This document shows positions 1 through 11,635 of a DNA stretch of 64,000 bases, piece by piece. A program made the translations under genes and the position numbers. The stretch spans positions 154,664,288 to 154,728,287 of the forward strand of contig NC_092860.1 in NCBI RefSeq assembly GCF_032062135.1. Direction: 5' to 3'. Within the stretch, counting starts at the first letter, position 1. Every line of letters starts with the position of its first letter. Under the pieces are notes generated by a model, which was not told where the DNA came from, did no database searches, and worked only from the letters and a program-made list of their open reading frames with translations. Source of the DNA: Pyxicephalus adspersus. Its lineage: Eukaryota > Chordata > Amphibia > Anura > Pyxicephalidae.

Positions 1-561
1 TAAACATTTGAACAGCACAAACATTTTTTTTAGGGCTAAGGGTAATATGTGTGCCATTAGAAAGAATGATTTTTTTAGGGGAACAGTGACTTTTAATTGC
101 AAGCTCGCCAGTGTAAAGCTGCCGGAGATTCGTGGCTCCGGCCGCGAGCTTATTCAGTTGCTGAATTGCGCGATGGCTTTTGATTTCGGATCGCGAATAC
201 GAATGCGCGAGCGAGTTACCGATTTTGCTTGATGAATCAGGGCCCAAGAGTTAAAACAGGGGATTTTAAGACAAGAGAGGTGACACTCCTACCATATTTC
301 AGTGAAGATGGAGACTTTGCCCCTGATTCATCAAACAGAGTCGGATTATCGGTCGCGCATTCGTATTCGCGATCCGAAATCGTACGCCATCGTGCTATTC
401 AGCAACTGAAAAAGTTCACGGCCGGAGCCGCGCATCTCCGGCAGCTTTACACTGGCGATCATGTATTAAAAGTCACTGTTCCCCTAAAAAATCATTCTTT
501 CTAATGGCACACACATTAGCCATAGCCCTAAAAAAAAATGTTTGCGCTGTTTAAATGTTTA
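1..561. repeat. Foldback (inverted-repeat) element
   Basis: The first ~240 bases and the last ~240 bases of this stretch are imperfect reverse complements; the outermost match is taaacattt at the left with aaatgttta at the right. About 70 unrelated bases lie between the arms. The inner edges of both arms carry the motif ttgatgaatcaggg or its complement, which resembles the terminal motif of the MITE at 5786-6005. The object may therefore be one foldback transposon or two tail-to-tail MITE copies. The window starts at the left end, so no target-site duplication can be checked. Open frames inside it are mirror shadows of each other and are not genes. Confidence 0.75.
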
Positions 562-599
562 TATAGCAACATAATTGCTATGATCTCACCAGTGACAGC

Positions 600-822
600 T
601 TAACAGATCCTCCTTAATCGCGCAGCTGAAATCTAATCGCCTTAATTGGAAAGATTCGCGCCCCCTATTGCTCATTATTATGAAGGCAGGAATCCGGCTG
701 GCAGTGAGGCGAGTGTACGAGCACACTTGAGTCCGGACCGCGGTAAACCGCGATCGCTGGCCGCGCGTATTTTCGCGCTTCCAGCGAGCGCGGATTTTAT
801 TGATGAATCAGGGGCTTTGTGT
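600..822. repeat. Unpartnered arm of a related foldback/MITE repeat
   Basis: This GC-rich, CpG-rich stretch ends with the same ttgatgaatcaggg motif that borders the arms of the foldback at 1-561, but no inverted partner follows. It is immediately followed by coding-like sequence of a different family. It is read as a single arm or solo terminus of a related element. The call rests on the shared end motif only. Confidence 0.4.
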
Positions 823-829
823 TGTAACA

Positions 830-1620
830 TCCCTGGGCCACTAGCCCATATGGGAGGACCAGAATACCGAGCAGAAGACTGTTGGCTTTTCATAGACAGT
901 TCCACTCGAAGTTTGAAATCTGTTTTACTGCATAATGGCAACTGCTATGCATCAATTCCAAATGGTCACTCAACAAAACTTATAGAAGAATATGGAAATA
1001 TCAAAATGGTCTTCCAAAAGCTTTGTTATCATGAACAACAATGGCCCATATGTGTTGATGGTGAACTTTCTACTTGGACAGCAAAGTGGATACACAAAGT
1101 ACCAATGTTTCATCAGTTTGTGGGATAGTGGAGCAAAGTAGGATCACTGGAAAAAGTGACATGGCCTGCAAGGGAAAACATGAAAAAAAGGTGCAGGGAA
1201 CATCATTAACGAGCCAATGGCTGACAAAGAAAAAATCATTCTCCCTCCACTACACATAAAGTTGGGATCAATAAAGTAATTTGTTAGATCTCTAAACAAG
1301 GATAGTGATTTCTTCAAATACATTTGTAGATTCTTCCCTGGATTGACTACTGAAAAATTAAAAGCAGGAATCTTTGATGGTCCCAAGAAACTTTAAAAAA
1401 TTGGATACCACTATGAGCATAAAAGTACACTATCTCCATAGCCATTTGTAAACATTTCTAGAAAACCTTGACGATTTCAGTGAGGAACAAGGGGAGAGGT
1501 TCTATAAAGATATAAAGGTGATGAAAGAAAGGTATCAGGGCAGATGGGAGAGACACATGATGGCAGACTACTGCTGGAGCGTTCAACATGATTGTCCTGA
1601 TCATCAGCATGATCATAGGC
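830..1620 (+). pseudogene. Broken copy of a repetitive multicopy gene family of unknown class
   Basis: Read over shifting frames, this resembles a protein family seen in many copies in animal genomes and usually left unnamed. Visible landmarks are CWLFIDSSTRSLKSVLLHNG near 870-935, LLGQQSGYTKYQCF near 1065-1110, [10 protein letters not shown] near 1230-1262, GLTTEKLKAGIFDGP near 1340-1385, and EEQGERFYKDIKVMKERYQG followed by MADYCW near 1480-1575. Frameshifts (first near 1060), stops and a deletion after about 1390 break it. No DDE catalytic motif or reverse transcriptase is visible, so the mobile-element class is unknown. A second copy is split between 36845-37023 and 41820-42060. Decay rules out a working protein. 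Confidence 0.65.
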
Positions 1621-2200
1621 AAGGTCACGTTGGGACTCTGATCACGTGCCCAAATCTCAAGTGCCCAAATTATAAGTGCAATGGGAATTAATCCAAGGAA
1701 TTGACACAGGAATTGGAACAGATTTGGACATTTAATTATACTCTGCAACTTCTATCTCCTGCCTTTGGACTGATTTATCCATCTGGACTCCAACACAACC
1801 TCTGCTGCCGCTGCTACCATTCTACACTGGTATTTCATTAAACCATCTCTTTGACTGAATCATCATTCCTCACTCCTGGAACTCAGCAAGCTTACAAGCC
1901 TCACTTGAACCCATATTTTTGGACTGCCATGTCCCATGTGTTGTAGAACATGTTAAGGTTGTTTTAAAGAGTATAGGTCAATTTGTCATTGACCAGTATC
2001 CAGTTAAGTTTGTTTTTGGTGAACTCAAAGGGAATAATGAAAGCTTTCCAGTAACAAGCAATGGCAATCTGATTAGCCAACATGATATATTTAATTAGTC
2101 TAGTTAACTAGTTTCGGGGCTATATCCTCTAATTGGGAAAAAAAAGCACGCTCTAATTTCCTCGGGATTTTGACTTAGGTGACAGAACGTATTAGGTTGA
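1621..2200. other. No recognisable feature
   Basis: AT-rich sequence between the broken gene-family copy and the 3' end of the minus-strand LINE. I see no open frame, structural RNA or clear repeat ends here. It may include unrecognised transposon UTR. Confidence 0.5.
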
Positions 2201-2229
2201 AAATGTGGATCCTAAATCTCTGAACTCCT

Positions 2230-5200
2230 GGACATCTCCACCAAGCATAGAGTACAGTCTACTAGCCTGACCGCATCCCCAAAAACAAAGAGACAGAGGG
2301 ATTGGCTTTATGGATCCTAACTGGGACCAGGGTGCCATCTCTTCAAAACCTTATAATTGACCTCTATTATCAAAGTGTTCAGAGATATTTTGGAAAAAGA
2401 CACTGATAGATCTTGCCATTCTTGCGCGCTCCACTCCACCTCCAAATCTGACTCCCATTGTTTCATATAAAAAAGTTTATTATCGTGTGGGAAGCGAGTG
2501 TTATATACTACCGAAATCCTCCCTTTAGATTCAGGTATAAAACTGCATTTTTTTCAAATCCCCTACTTTGGTAGAGTGGTTTCAACTCTTTAAGTTTATT
2601 TTGAATAAAGGACCTGATTTGCTGATAACATAAAATTTCTGTATATGGAAGGGAGAGGCTCTCTTGTAAATATTGCCTAGCCATCAAAAAAAACTTCTGA
2701 TTCTGAAAAATTCTTTGTTGCGCCACCAAGAGAATTGAGCCTGTTCATAGCCTGGAGGAAATTCAGGATTATGCTATAGGGGAGTAAGTGGAACATGGGG
2801 GAAGCGCAGGTTGAAATTATTTTTTTTTCCATCCCAAACTGAGAGAGCATATGAAAGTTAAGGACAGAGAATCGCAGGTCTCGTAGAAGAGGGATCCACA
2901 TAAGGACCTCCATTGGTATTGAAGAGCAGGCCAAGGCCTCCAGGTCAGTCCATTGTGTTCTTGGATGCCGAAATATTTTTTTTGGCCTAACGCTGCAATT
3001 TGGGCTGCTCTGTGGTATACCAATCATACCAATCCTTCCAATCTTTTAGGAGTGTATAATGTAGTTGCATTAATGTGGTGAAGTTTGTCTCCCCAAACAA
3101 ATTTTAAAACCAGCCTGGGTATAGCAATAGAGAGGGTGCAGAAAAGATAAAACAATCTGGGTAAAGTGTTCATTTTGATTGCAGCTATTCTCTTGAACCA
3201 GGAGGGAGCGCTAGAACACCATCTATTCAGATCTTTAGCTATTGCACGAAACAGGGGTGGGTAATTAGTTGAGTACAGATCATGGTGAGAATAGGTAATC
3301 TGAATGCCTAGATAGGTGATTGCTTTGGGTTTCCACGTGAATCATAACTATCTTTGAGTTGGGTGAATATGTTTGGGGGCAATGAAATATTTAGGGCCTC
3401 CGATTTGGCTCAATTGAGTTTTAGAACTGACACCTCTGAAAAGGAACTCAACTCTTTAAATAAGTTGGGCAAGGAGATGAGAGGAGAAGTTATATACAAG
3501 GTGTCATCAGCAAAAAGTCCACATTTATGTTCTATAGGACCACATTTGATGCCCCTAATGTAAGGATTAAGCCTTAAAACTATTGCTAAGGGTTCAATTG
3601 CTAAAGAGAAAAGTAAAGGAGAGAGAGTCTGGTGCCTTGTCTGGTGCCTCTGCGGATAATAATCAAGGGCAAAAAGTGTCCTTTAATTGCTATTTTGGTG
3701 AAGGGTAGGAGTATAGAAAGGATATTATCCGGCAAAACGCTGGGCCAAAGCCCATTTTAAGATAAAGGGCTTTCAGATAACCTCATGATAAGCTGTCAAG
3801 AACTTTGTGTAGAAGTATTGAAAGTATAATCTCTTTTTGGCCCACCATCCCAGTTACTGTTTACTGCAGAAATCAGATCTAATTTACATCTAGTTTGGCC
3901 GGGGCTTGTCAAAGAAATCCCACCTGGTCCGGATGGATGAACTGGTCTAGGAAGGAACCTAGGCGCAGGGACAGGATTTTTGTCTTAATTTTAAAATTGC
4001 AATTTATAAGAATAGGTCTATAATTAGGTCTATAATTAGACTTCAGCAGAGTCCTTGCCTTGTTTGGTGATAACACTAATTAGGGCTTTATTATCTTCTA
4101 CAGGTACTTTGGTAAAGGAAATTGAAATAGTCTGAAAGTTGATTAGCTAATATCTGTCATGGTCCCTCCCGTGAGGGTAGAAGATCTGAGAGACTGGCTG
4201 CACGTGAGGTTATCTGACAGTCTCTTTGCTTTCACTTGTTTCAGTTTTGTTGTTCGTAATGACCACACCTCTGGTCTCAGCTGCAGCTTGTTATCATTAC
4301 TATTCCTCCATTTAGCCGGGCCTTACACTTCAGGTCATTCGATTTATATTCTCTGCTTGGAGGTGGAAGAGCTGGGGTGTGGTCCTCTTCTGAGTTCCTG
4401 CTCATCTATTTTCTATTGAAGATAAGTTTACTCCTCTTGGTATTTTGTTGATACCCTTTGCTCGTTGTTACTAGGCCTCAGGGAGACGCTGGTTCATTCA
4501 TCTGGGAAGGAACCAGTAGTCTCATACCCTGTCACTACTCCTAGGGAATTTTAGGGCTCCTAGGGTCTAGGTTCTGGTGTATGAATCCTCTTACCTTCAG
4601 GGTGTATTCATACTGACAGGAGTCAGGGCTAGATGTAGGGTTTCTGTAGGTGATGACAATTTCCCTCTCCCTAGCTTGGAGGTCTAGTTCCTTGTCATTA
4701 TATTCCTGTTTACATTCTGGCATTCCTCTCCTCCCCCCTTATTCCGTGTCAATATCTCGCTAAAAGTCTTATAATAAAGTTTGGGTAAGCCATTTGAACC
4801 AGGAGAATTATTCCACAGGCCTAAATTATTTATCTAAGATTTTAGAGTGGGACTTATGTATTTTTTGGAATTGGGAGCCTAGAAAAAAATGTTTCCATTT
4901 TAGAACTTAGAATTTTTAGAATTTTTATCTTTAGACTTTGGTTCTTCATAGAGCATCTAGTAGAAGCTATGAAATGCTTCCAAGACCAGTTTTGGGTTTT
5001 GGGATAATCTTCTATCGCCCAGCTTGATTTTTGGAAGGTAGATGGATTGTGCTCCCTCAATGCATCCACTAGATCAAGGTCATGCAGCAAGGAAGCAAAC
5101 AGCAGGCTTTGCTTAGGGCGTGTTTTTATGTTGGTCTTAAACTTTTGTCTAATCTCATTTGACTAGAAGTAGGTGCGTAGTAACACACTATAGAAAGTAG

Positions 5201-5523
5201 GGACCCGCCCAAGTTGCCTACTACCATAACTAAGCGCCGGTCATGGTCTTTGAGTCCAGTGTGAAGAGTGAATGGGACTGACCTGGAGAACCCTAAGGCA
5301 ATCCCTCTTTTTTCCTTGGCATTGGCTAAATACATCCGGGAAGTTTCTCTGAAAATATTTAGGGGAAGTAGAGTAAATCAGTAGAAAAATGAGTTTCCTG
5401 TAATGCTAAAACATCTATTTTCATGGCATGGTAGTATTGGAATCCTTTAGTCCTCTCAAACGGGGAATTGAGCCCTTGCACATTATGAGTGAGAAAAATT
5501 AAGCCTTGATTGGCCATTGTCAT
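2230..5523 (-). pseudogene. L1-like ORF2 remnant (endonuclease and reverse transcriptase)
   Basis: In the intact family ORF2 carries an apurinic-type endonuclease, a reverse transcriptase and a C-terminal cysteine-rich region, and copies the LINE RNA at a nicked chromosomal target. Here the frame starts near 5523 with THNVQGLNSP and an ALQETHF catalytic-glutamate motif. VCYYAPT follows near 5170, and a YDLVDA-like segment near 5050. Reverse-transcriptase remnants with an LFADDTL-like motif are visible on the minus strand around 3500. The C-terminal half (2230-3027) still aligns by eye with the plus-strand copy. Frameshifts and deletions, including most of 4100-4850, leave no possibility of function. 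Confidence 0.7.
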
Positions 5524-5785
5524 TACAAAGACTTGTTGAAAAGCTAAAACCTGTGTAATCTCCATACAGGATCTGTAATAAACCTAACTGACTGTCAGTA
5601 TCTCCTCAGGCAGGTAGCTCGGGATCACCCAAGGCACGGAGTTTAAGTGACACCAGGTCTTCACCAGGGCACCATGCAAGGGGTGATGGGACAGTAGCCA
5701 GGAGGCTACTGGGCTCTTTGCTGCTGGAATCATCAGGTTGAGCAGAACCAGAAGAGCTGCAAGTACTGTCAGCCAGAGACAAAGG

Positions 5786-6005
5786 CCCTGATTTATGAAA
5801 GCTCTCCAAGGCTAAAGAAAATACACTTTCAGAAGTGAACCTGGGTGATACAAAAAAACATGGAATGGATTTTTAAAAATCATTTGCTATTTGACAGCAA
5901 ATGTTTTGAATCCCGAACCAGATCCATTCCAGGTTTGCTGGATCACCCAGCTTCACTGATGAAAGTGTATTCTCTGCAGCCTTGGAGAGCTTTCATAAAT
6001 CAGGG
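5786..6005. mobile_element. 220-bp MITE with ~65-bp terminal inverted repeats
   Basis: The left arm begins ccctgatttatgaaagct and the right arm ends agctttcataaatcaggg. The arms remain complementary for about 65 bases each (5786-5852 and 5939-6005), through a second block containing tacactttca and gtgaacctgggtgat. The element lies inside the minus-strand LINE, so it inserted after it. No transposase is encoded. The cagggnc-type end fits hAT-derived MITEs, but I cannot see an unambiguous 8-bp target duplication, so the superfamily is an inference. Confidence 0.75.
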
Positions 6006-6429
6006 TCCCAGAGTGAGTGCTGTGTTTGGTAGCTCGGCATGGTACACAGGCACGGGATGCCGCAGCACAATTTAGCAGGGGCCGCTGTGGGACCCGACAG
6101 GTTTAGTGACACACACAGTCATGGGGAAGGGAAAGGAGTGGATTCAAGGGGGATGGGAGGGTGCCTCAGGAAACATAACAATATTTAAAAAAAACATGCA
6201 AAAAACAAAACATTATTTTAGCATTTATATGGCTAAATATAAAATCAATGGAAAAGTATATGTTTAATGCCCATGGCTAGACATTAATTTTGGCAAAGAA
6301 ACCAAACCTGAGAAGGAAGACTCCTTAACACTGGTGAATGATGATAGACCAGAAGTTCACAAACTCCTTCTTCTTGTTTAAGGGGAAGATTGCACTTGAG
6401 ACCAGGTGGGAGATATTAGGGACGTAGCT

Positions 6430-7313
6430 CTACCTGCTGGTGATTGGTTGGTAAGATCCACAGAAATAATTCACAAGTCTTTCAGTAGATTTTCTCCTTC
6501 AGCAAATGTTGAAAATTCATAACATTTATTTTGGTAGTTGAAACATAGCCTGAAGGGAAAGGCCCAATGGTATCTAACATTATGAGAGAGAAGTGTCTGA
6601 AGAAGAGGTTTAAAGGTCCTTCTTTTTTGTATTGTGGCTGGTGAGGGATCCACAAAGATCTGTATCGGGTAATCTTCAATACCCAAATTCAGAGTGGACC
6701 GGGCCGCTTTCATTAAGGCATCTTTGGTATGAAACTTAGGAAGCTTCACTATAATGTCTCTGGGGGAGCCATCTGCCCTTGGTGCTGTTGTGGCTCTATG
6801 TAGCCGATCAATTCCAAATGTAAGTCATCACATGATGGTAGGAGTAATTTTATGAATGCTTTTACCGCAGCCTCTAAATTTTTAATATTTTTAGGACGAC
6901 CTTGAAGTTGTTACGCCTGGAGCAATTTTCCAGATCCTCTACTTTGTTTCCAACAACCCTACATTTCCAATCTTTCTTCTAAGGAGGAGATAGCTGTGGT
7001 ATTTTGGGTGAATCTAGCTGTTGGCAAAGCGATTGGAAGTCGTGTTTTAGGTCAGAAGTAATTTTAACTATAGCTTTGTCCAACTTTCCAGTAGGGCTGC
7101 AAATCTGGTTATAAGAGAGGCATTGCCAGAATACTCAGCAGACTGAGGGTGACCTGCAGGGATACTAGCAGGGCTTTCAGAGCTGGAAAGGTCCTGATCT
7201 ATAGTTACAGGGAGGCTGAAAACTTTTAACATTGTATCCATGTCTTGTGATGAAGAGGGGTTGGAAATGTTCCCAGCGTGACCCTTGTGCATAGAAGCCA
7301 CTGGAATCAGCAT
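6430..7313 (-). pseudogene. L1-like ORF1 remnant
   Basis: ORF1 of this family is an RNA-binding nucleic-acid chaperone with a coiled coil, an RRM-like domain and a C-terminal domain. The C-terminal part is clear at 6749-6471: KLPKFHTKDALMKAAR, then QKRRTFKPLLQTLL, YHWAFPF and FSTFAEGENLLKDL. The same order of motifs occurs in the ORF1 copies at 9603 and 39031. An N-terminal serine-rich segment is open at 7313-7068. The coiled-coil middle (about 6780-7060) is readable only across frameshifts. Confidence 0.65.
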
Positions 7314-7639
7314 AATTTTCAGGTGGAGCTGTCAAAATTCCCAAGCCATTCTCAGCCTATCACAGCCAAGACAAGCAGTCCTTCCCACTTTCTGAAAATA
7401 CCAGTCTTTGGTCATCATGCTGATTGCAATGGCTTCTACATTTTAGTCTCAGAAAAGCTTTGCATGCTTCTCATTATGCAAATGCTAGTTTCCTGGTTCC
7501 AGGTCTCAAGTATTGGAGCTGGTAACAACTCTAACACTAAATTTCTTCTCACTTTCTGTCTCGATAGCAGTGGTTACAGCAGTATAAACTACAGAGGGTC
7601 CAACTCTTCCACCCAAACTAGATAATTAAATAATTGAGT

Positions 7640-8089
7640 TAATTAACCTCTAGTGCCCCGGGGATCACAAACAGGAGGATTCCCATGGAATCCCATGAAT
7701 CCTCCTGTTGTAATTTCCTTGATCTTCCGATGGTATTGCGAAATTGGTTCGCTCATCCCTATCTGGATCACACAGTGATAGAACCCATCTATGCCAGGAA
7801 ATTCCTGGAATAGGGAAAGGTTCAAAAAGTGACGTTGGATAATGTAGAGGGTTATGTTTTTATAAAAAGTTGCTTATATGGTCATAGGGAGTGGGTTGGG
7901 GAGTATATTGGGTTGGGGAGTATATTGGTCTTGCCTGAGGTCATATAGTTCCCCACAGTATTTGATGAAAGAAGATTACTGAAAGAAGATGAAGAAGAAA
8001 ACGAAGATGACTCAAAATGGTCGGAGGTGGTAATACCAGAAAAAGTGTTGTTAAGAGTATAAATTAGACTGCAGTGATCTAGCTGCAAG
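7640..8089. repeat. Non-coding stretch with a short palindrome and a small tandem duplication
   Basis: A near-perfect palindrome is centred near 7690 (aacaggaggattcccatgg... against ...gaatcctcctgtt). A direct duplication of ttggggagtatattgg occurs at about 7896-7925. No gene is visible. It may be the core of another MITE. Confidence 0.45.
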
Positions 8090-8387
8090 CTAGACCTGTA
8101 TCTGCTTTCTTATTATGGGTGTAGTGATTGTTGCGGAGCATTTCATAGCATATATAAACTGCTTGGATAAAAGGGGTCTGGCCTTTATAGAGAAATGTAT
8201 CTGTGCACCACTACAGTATTGTCCCTTGTTTATTCCATCTGGCAATGTTACTTGCCGCATCTCCTGCTTCCCTTTACCGTGCAGCCTAAGATGTACCTTC
8301 TGGACATCCTCAACACATACTCGAGGGCTGTGCACTGATAAAGGGGATTTTAGTAGCAGAGTAGTTCCTGGCTTCATCTTGCCCTGA
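8090..8387. other. Overlapping open frames of unknown meaning
   Basis: Both strands are open for about 90-95 codons here (minus 8377-8090, plus 8115-8387). Neither translation resembles a family I know. There is no splice context, signal peptide or motif, and the surroundings are repeats. Most likely this is chance openness or a fragment of an unrecognised element. Confidence 0.25.
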
Positions 8388-8390
8388 CAA

Positions 8391-9432
8391 TGACTGCTAG
8401 GACCTTATAGCAAACGTATAATGATAAATGTTTTTGACTTAAAGGAAATGTTTTATTCCTGCTGGGGTACATTTTTTCACAAGAAAGTTAGAATTTTGGA
8501 TTTTAGGAAAAATAATATTATTTGATGAATGTTAGTGAAAATTATAAGAGCCGAACTGCAAAGGTATAATTGCTACAAATGTCCCATTTGGGAGAAATTT
8601 CCCCTTAATTTCTATGTGGCCACCATCCATGGGGCAGACTAGAAATATTTAGAACAACAAAATGCAAAAGGGCCTGACAACATTTTCTCTTTACTACTGT
8701 AACCAAAGGAATAATAAAAAATAGTTTAATCTGAAAATGCTTTTTTTATTTATTATTTTAATTATTAAAATATTTTTATTTATTTGGCCAGTTATTTATT
8801 TCTCTGGAAATTTTTACTTTAAAATATACATATAGTACATATTTTGTAAATCCCCTGTATGATTAGATGGGAGAAGAGAATTGTATTAGCAGCTGTGAGG
8901 ATGCGCTCCCCCTCCCATCATCCTCGCTCACCTGTTCACCTGGCTGAATCTATCAGTACAGAGTAGTTGTTGTTCCCTTGATGTCTACATAATTATACAG
9001 GTATCACATTAATAGAAAGAGATTGCAGCACTACAACCTCATAGTTCACGTACACTCCCAGAGGAGAGATTCTCAAGGCAGCCAAACAATGGTAACAGTG
9101 AGCAGTACAACGGTCTCGATTCATGATATTGTATTAAAACCTAAGATTAATCCTTTTATTGCCGGATCAATTTTTCTATTATTCACAAACATGCCTGCAT
9201 GCAAAGCAGGGAACCTATAGAATGTAACACATGCAATATATTGTCAGTCCAAATAAACAGAATATGAATGGGTTTTCATGTTGCAAATTGTGTTAACTCA
9301 TTATATATGATAATGCAATGTGCCCTAGCAGACCTGTGTAAATGGGTCCTTACAGCTCATCAGTTTAGAGTTTACCTTAATGCTGACATGCCTGGTGTGA
9401 CACTATAGAGGTATTATTGGTACTCCTTATAC
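8391..9432. other. AT-rich intergenic DNA
   Basis: No open frame, RNA gene or clear repeat boundary is visible. The stretch at 8740-8840 is very AT-rich. The sequence ends at the 15-bp target duplication that flanks the next LINE. Confidence 0.5.
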
Positions 9433-9447
9433 CAAAGAGCTTGCTGG
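9433..9447. repeat. Target-site duplication, left copy
   Basis: caaagagcttgctgg is repeated exactly at 15767-15781. The pair brackets the LINE at 9448-15766 and marks a target-primed reverse-transcription insertion. Confidence 0.9.
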
Positions 9448-9602
9448 GTGGAGTGCGCATGCGCCGCCCGTCTATGCTAGTTGCTTGCTAGTCAGCTCGG
9501 CGCTCCCCGGATCCCTTGGTGACTATCTGCAGCGGATCGATTCGGCAGCCACGCTCCCTGCGGGTAGATCAAGCCTTCTGCACTCCCGGGCTTCCGTGCA
9601 AG

Positions 9603-10815
9603 ATGGTGGGGAAGACCGGTAACAAGCCGAAAGACCGTGTTTCTCGGTCTCAGCCAGCACGTCCGGCCCTCAAGATGGCGGGCGCTCAGGAGCCACGTGG
9701 AATTGAGGCTCCTGAAGGGATGAGGGGAGCGAGCGGCTCCCTTTCAGGTACAAGCCGGGATCCAGGGGACAGGGAAGGGGAGAGATACCTGCCCCAGAGT
9801 TCCCCAGAGGCCAGCCAGGATATGCAGGGTGTTCCCAGCCCTCAGCTTTCTCAGCTGCCCCCCTCTCCAGGACACTCGCCTGTGACACATAGTTATTCAG
9901 GCATGCAGGGAGAGGATTCTGTGTCACCCGTTCACAATATGCAACACCTTGATCATGGCTCCAGATTTTCAGTAATAATGCAGGAGCCCCTTGCATGTTC
10001 TCCCCCATCTTTGCTCCCGGAAGCAGAGAACAGGCTTTACTCGAGTTTAGCTGACCTTTTGCAGTCTGAGTTAGCGAAAGTTACTGAGAAAATCACATCG
10101 GAAGTACGACAGGATTTACAATCCTTGGGTGCTAGAATTGATATGTTTGAGAAAAAAGTGGATGAGACGGTGACCTGTGTTAATCAGAATTCCAAAGAGA
10201 TAAAGATCCTACATGATCAGATTGATGCTATGCAGCTTAAGCTGGATGACATGGAAAATAGATCCCGCAGAAATAACTTCAGGATCAGGGGCCTCCCTGA
10301 ATCCGTTAAGGATATTACAGAGGCGGTGAGACGTTTCCTTCACAATCTTCTGCCTGACATGCCAGAATCACAATTACTACTTGACAGAGCGCACAGGGCT
10401 CTTGTGGCCCCCAAACAGGATGGCCCACCCAGGGATGTAATTGTTAAACCCCACCACCTTACTACTAAGGAAGCACTCTTGAAAGTGACCAGGGGCTTGG
10501 ATGTGATTGAGATGGAGGGCATCAGATACAAATTTTCTCGGACATAACACCATTCACTATCCAACGAAGGAGAGCCCTTAAGCCATTATTGCAAGTTTTG
10601 ATTGACCACAAGATTAAATATAGATGGGCCTTCCCCCGAAACTGATTTTTCAACTCCAGGGGAAAAGTTTTTCCTTTTCATCTTTTGAGGAGGGGGAACA
10701 ACTCTTCCGAGATCTGGATTTACTCCAAAGAGCAGATGTACAACCTACTCTGGACAAGGAGGCACTGTGGAATAAATCCAAAGCAGCGGGGAAACAGATA
10801 CAGAAAACACCCTGA
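9603..10815 (+). pseudogene. L1-like ORF1 protein, two frameshifts near the C terminus
   Basis: ORF1 protein binds the LINE RNA as a chaperone. The first ATG of the long frame is at 9603 (MVGKTGNKPKD). A low-complexity N-terminal part is followed by a heptad-rich coiled coil (about 10040-10250) and the signature [20 protein letters not shown], which opens the RRM-like domain. A frameshift near 10540 moves the C-terminal domain ([17 protein letters not shown], then IKYRWAFP) into another frame. A second shift in the C-run near 10632 leads to the final FEEGEQLFRDLDL segment, which ends at 10815. An intact protein would be about 400 residues. Confidence 0.85.
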
Positions 10816-11635
10816 ATTTTTTAGTTGGGCGCGATGCTGCTTTATTTTCTGACTTTATGCCTTCACACATATGCAAGAAGACTTATGGGGATGCTACTCT
10901 GGTGAACGGTTTGGGACAGTACAAGTGTTGATATTCTTTTTTTCTTTTGTGTCTCCCATTCTTGGTTCTTGTGTAACCTTATTTGTATTGGCGGAGTCTG
11001 TTGCTATTGTTCACCTGAGTTAATTTCTCATTCTAGGACTACCACTGTGACCCCAAAGGGGGAGCGGTGTGGTGATTGGTTGCATACAGTTCATATTGAC
11101 ATGTTATTATCCTTTTTGCTCTTCTACTGCATATATGTTTTACTTTTCTAATTGGAATTATTGCTGTGTTAGTATATCTACTTAGTGGCTGCCGAGCCTA
11201 TCTCAAGCATACTGTATCCCTAGATAGAGAGGACAGGACTTTTGATCTGGTTTGTTGCGGGTACTCTATGCCTCAATGTTTATTTCTGGGAGGGAGTTGG
11301 GATCCGGGGGGTTAAACATGCCCTCATATTACAGAATCCAGTTCGGGTCTTATTTAATTGACGTGGCCCGGAGGGACTTTCCCTGCCGAGATGGAGCTAC
11401 TGGGAGCTCCTAGAGGCACAGGGGTTGGGGATTTCCCCCGGACCCTGGGACTAGGTTTGTCCCGGGGACCGGGGTGGGGCCTGAACCTTGTTGATGTTTT
11501 ATTTGTAATTTTCATGTGCTGTGTGTTTATTTTGAGTTTGTCTTGTCTGTCCTTGGTGTTGTCATGTCGTCCCCAATGTGTCTTTCCCGTCCCTAGAGGA
11601 AGTACTAACTTGGTTCAGTGTCTTCTACCTTTTTT

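Larger units (their letters stand above)
2200..7330 (-). mobile_element. Decayed L1/Tx1-like LINE, minus strand
   Basis: On the minus strand the order is ORF1 (about 7313 to 6430) and then ORF2 (endonuclease from about 5523, reverse-transcriptase remnants near 4100-3350, C-terminal region to about 2230). Many segments match the better-preserved plus-strand LINE at 9448-15766, for example the HNVQGLNSP start of the endonuclease and the EWQDL...KISLN...EVNYKV stretch near the 3' end. There are multiple stops, frameshifts and deletions, and the last part of the 3' end is missing or unrecognisable. A MITE sits in it at 5786-6005. The left and right limits are approximate. Confidence 0.75.
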
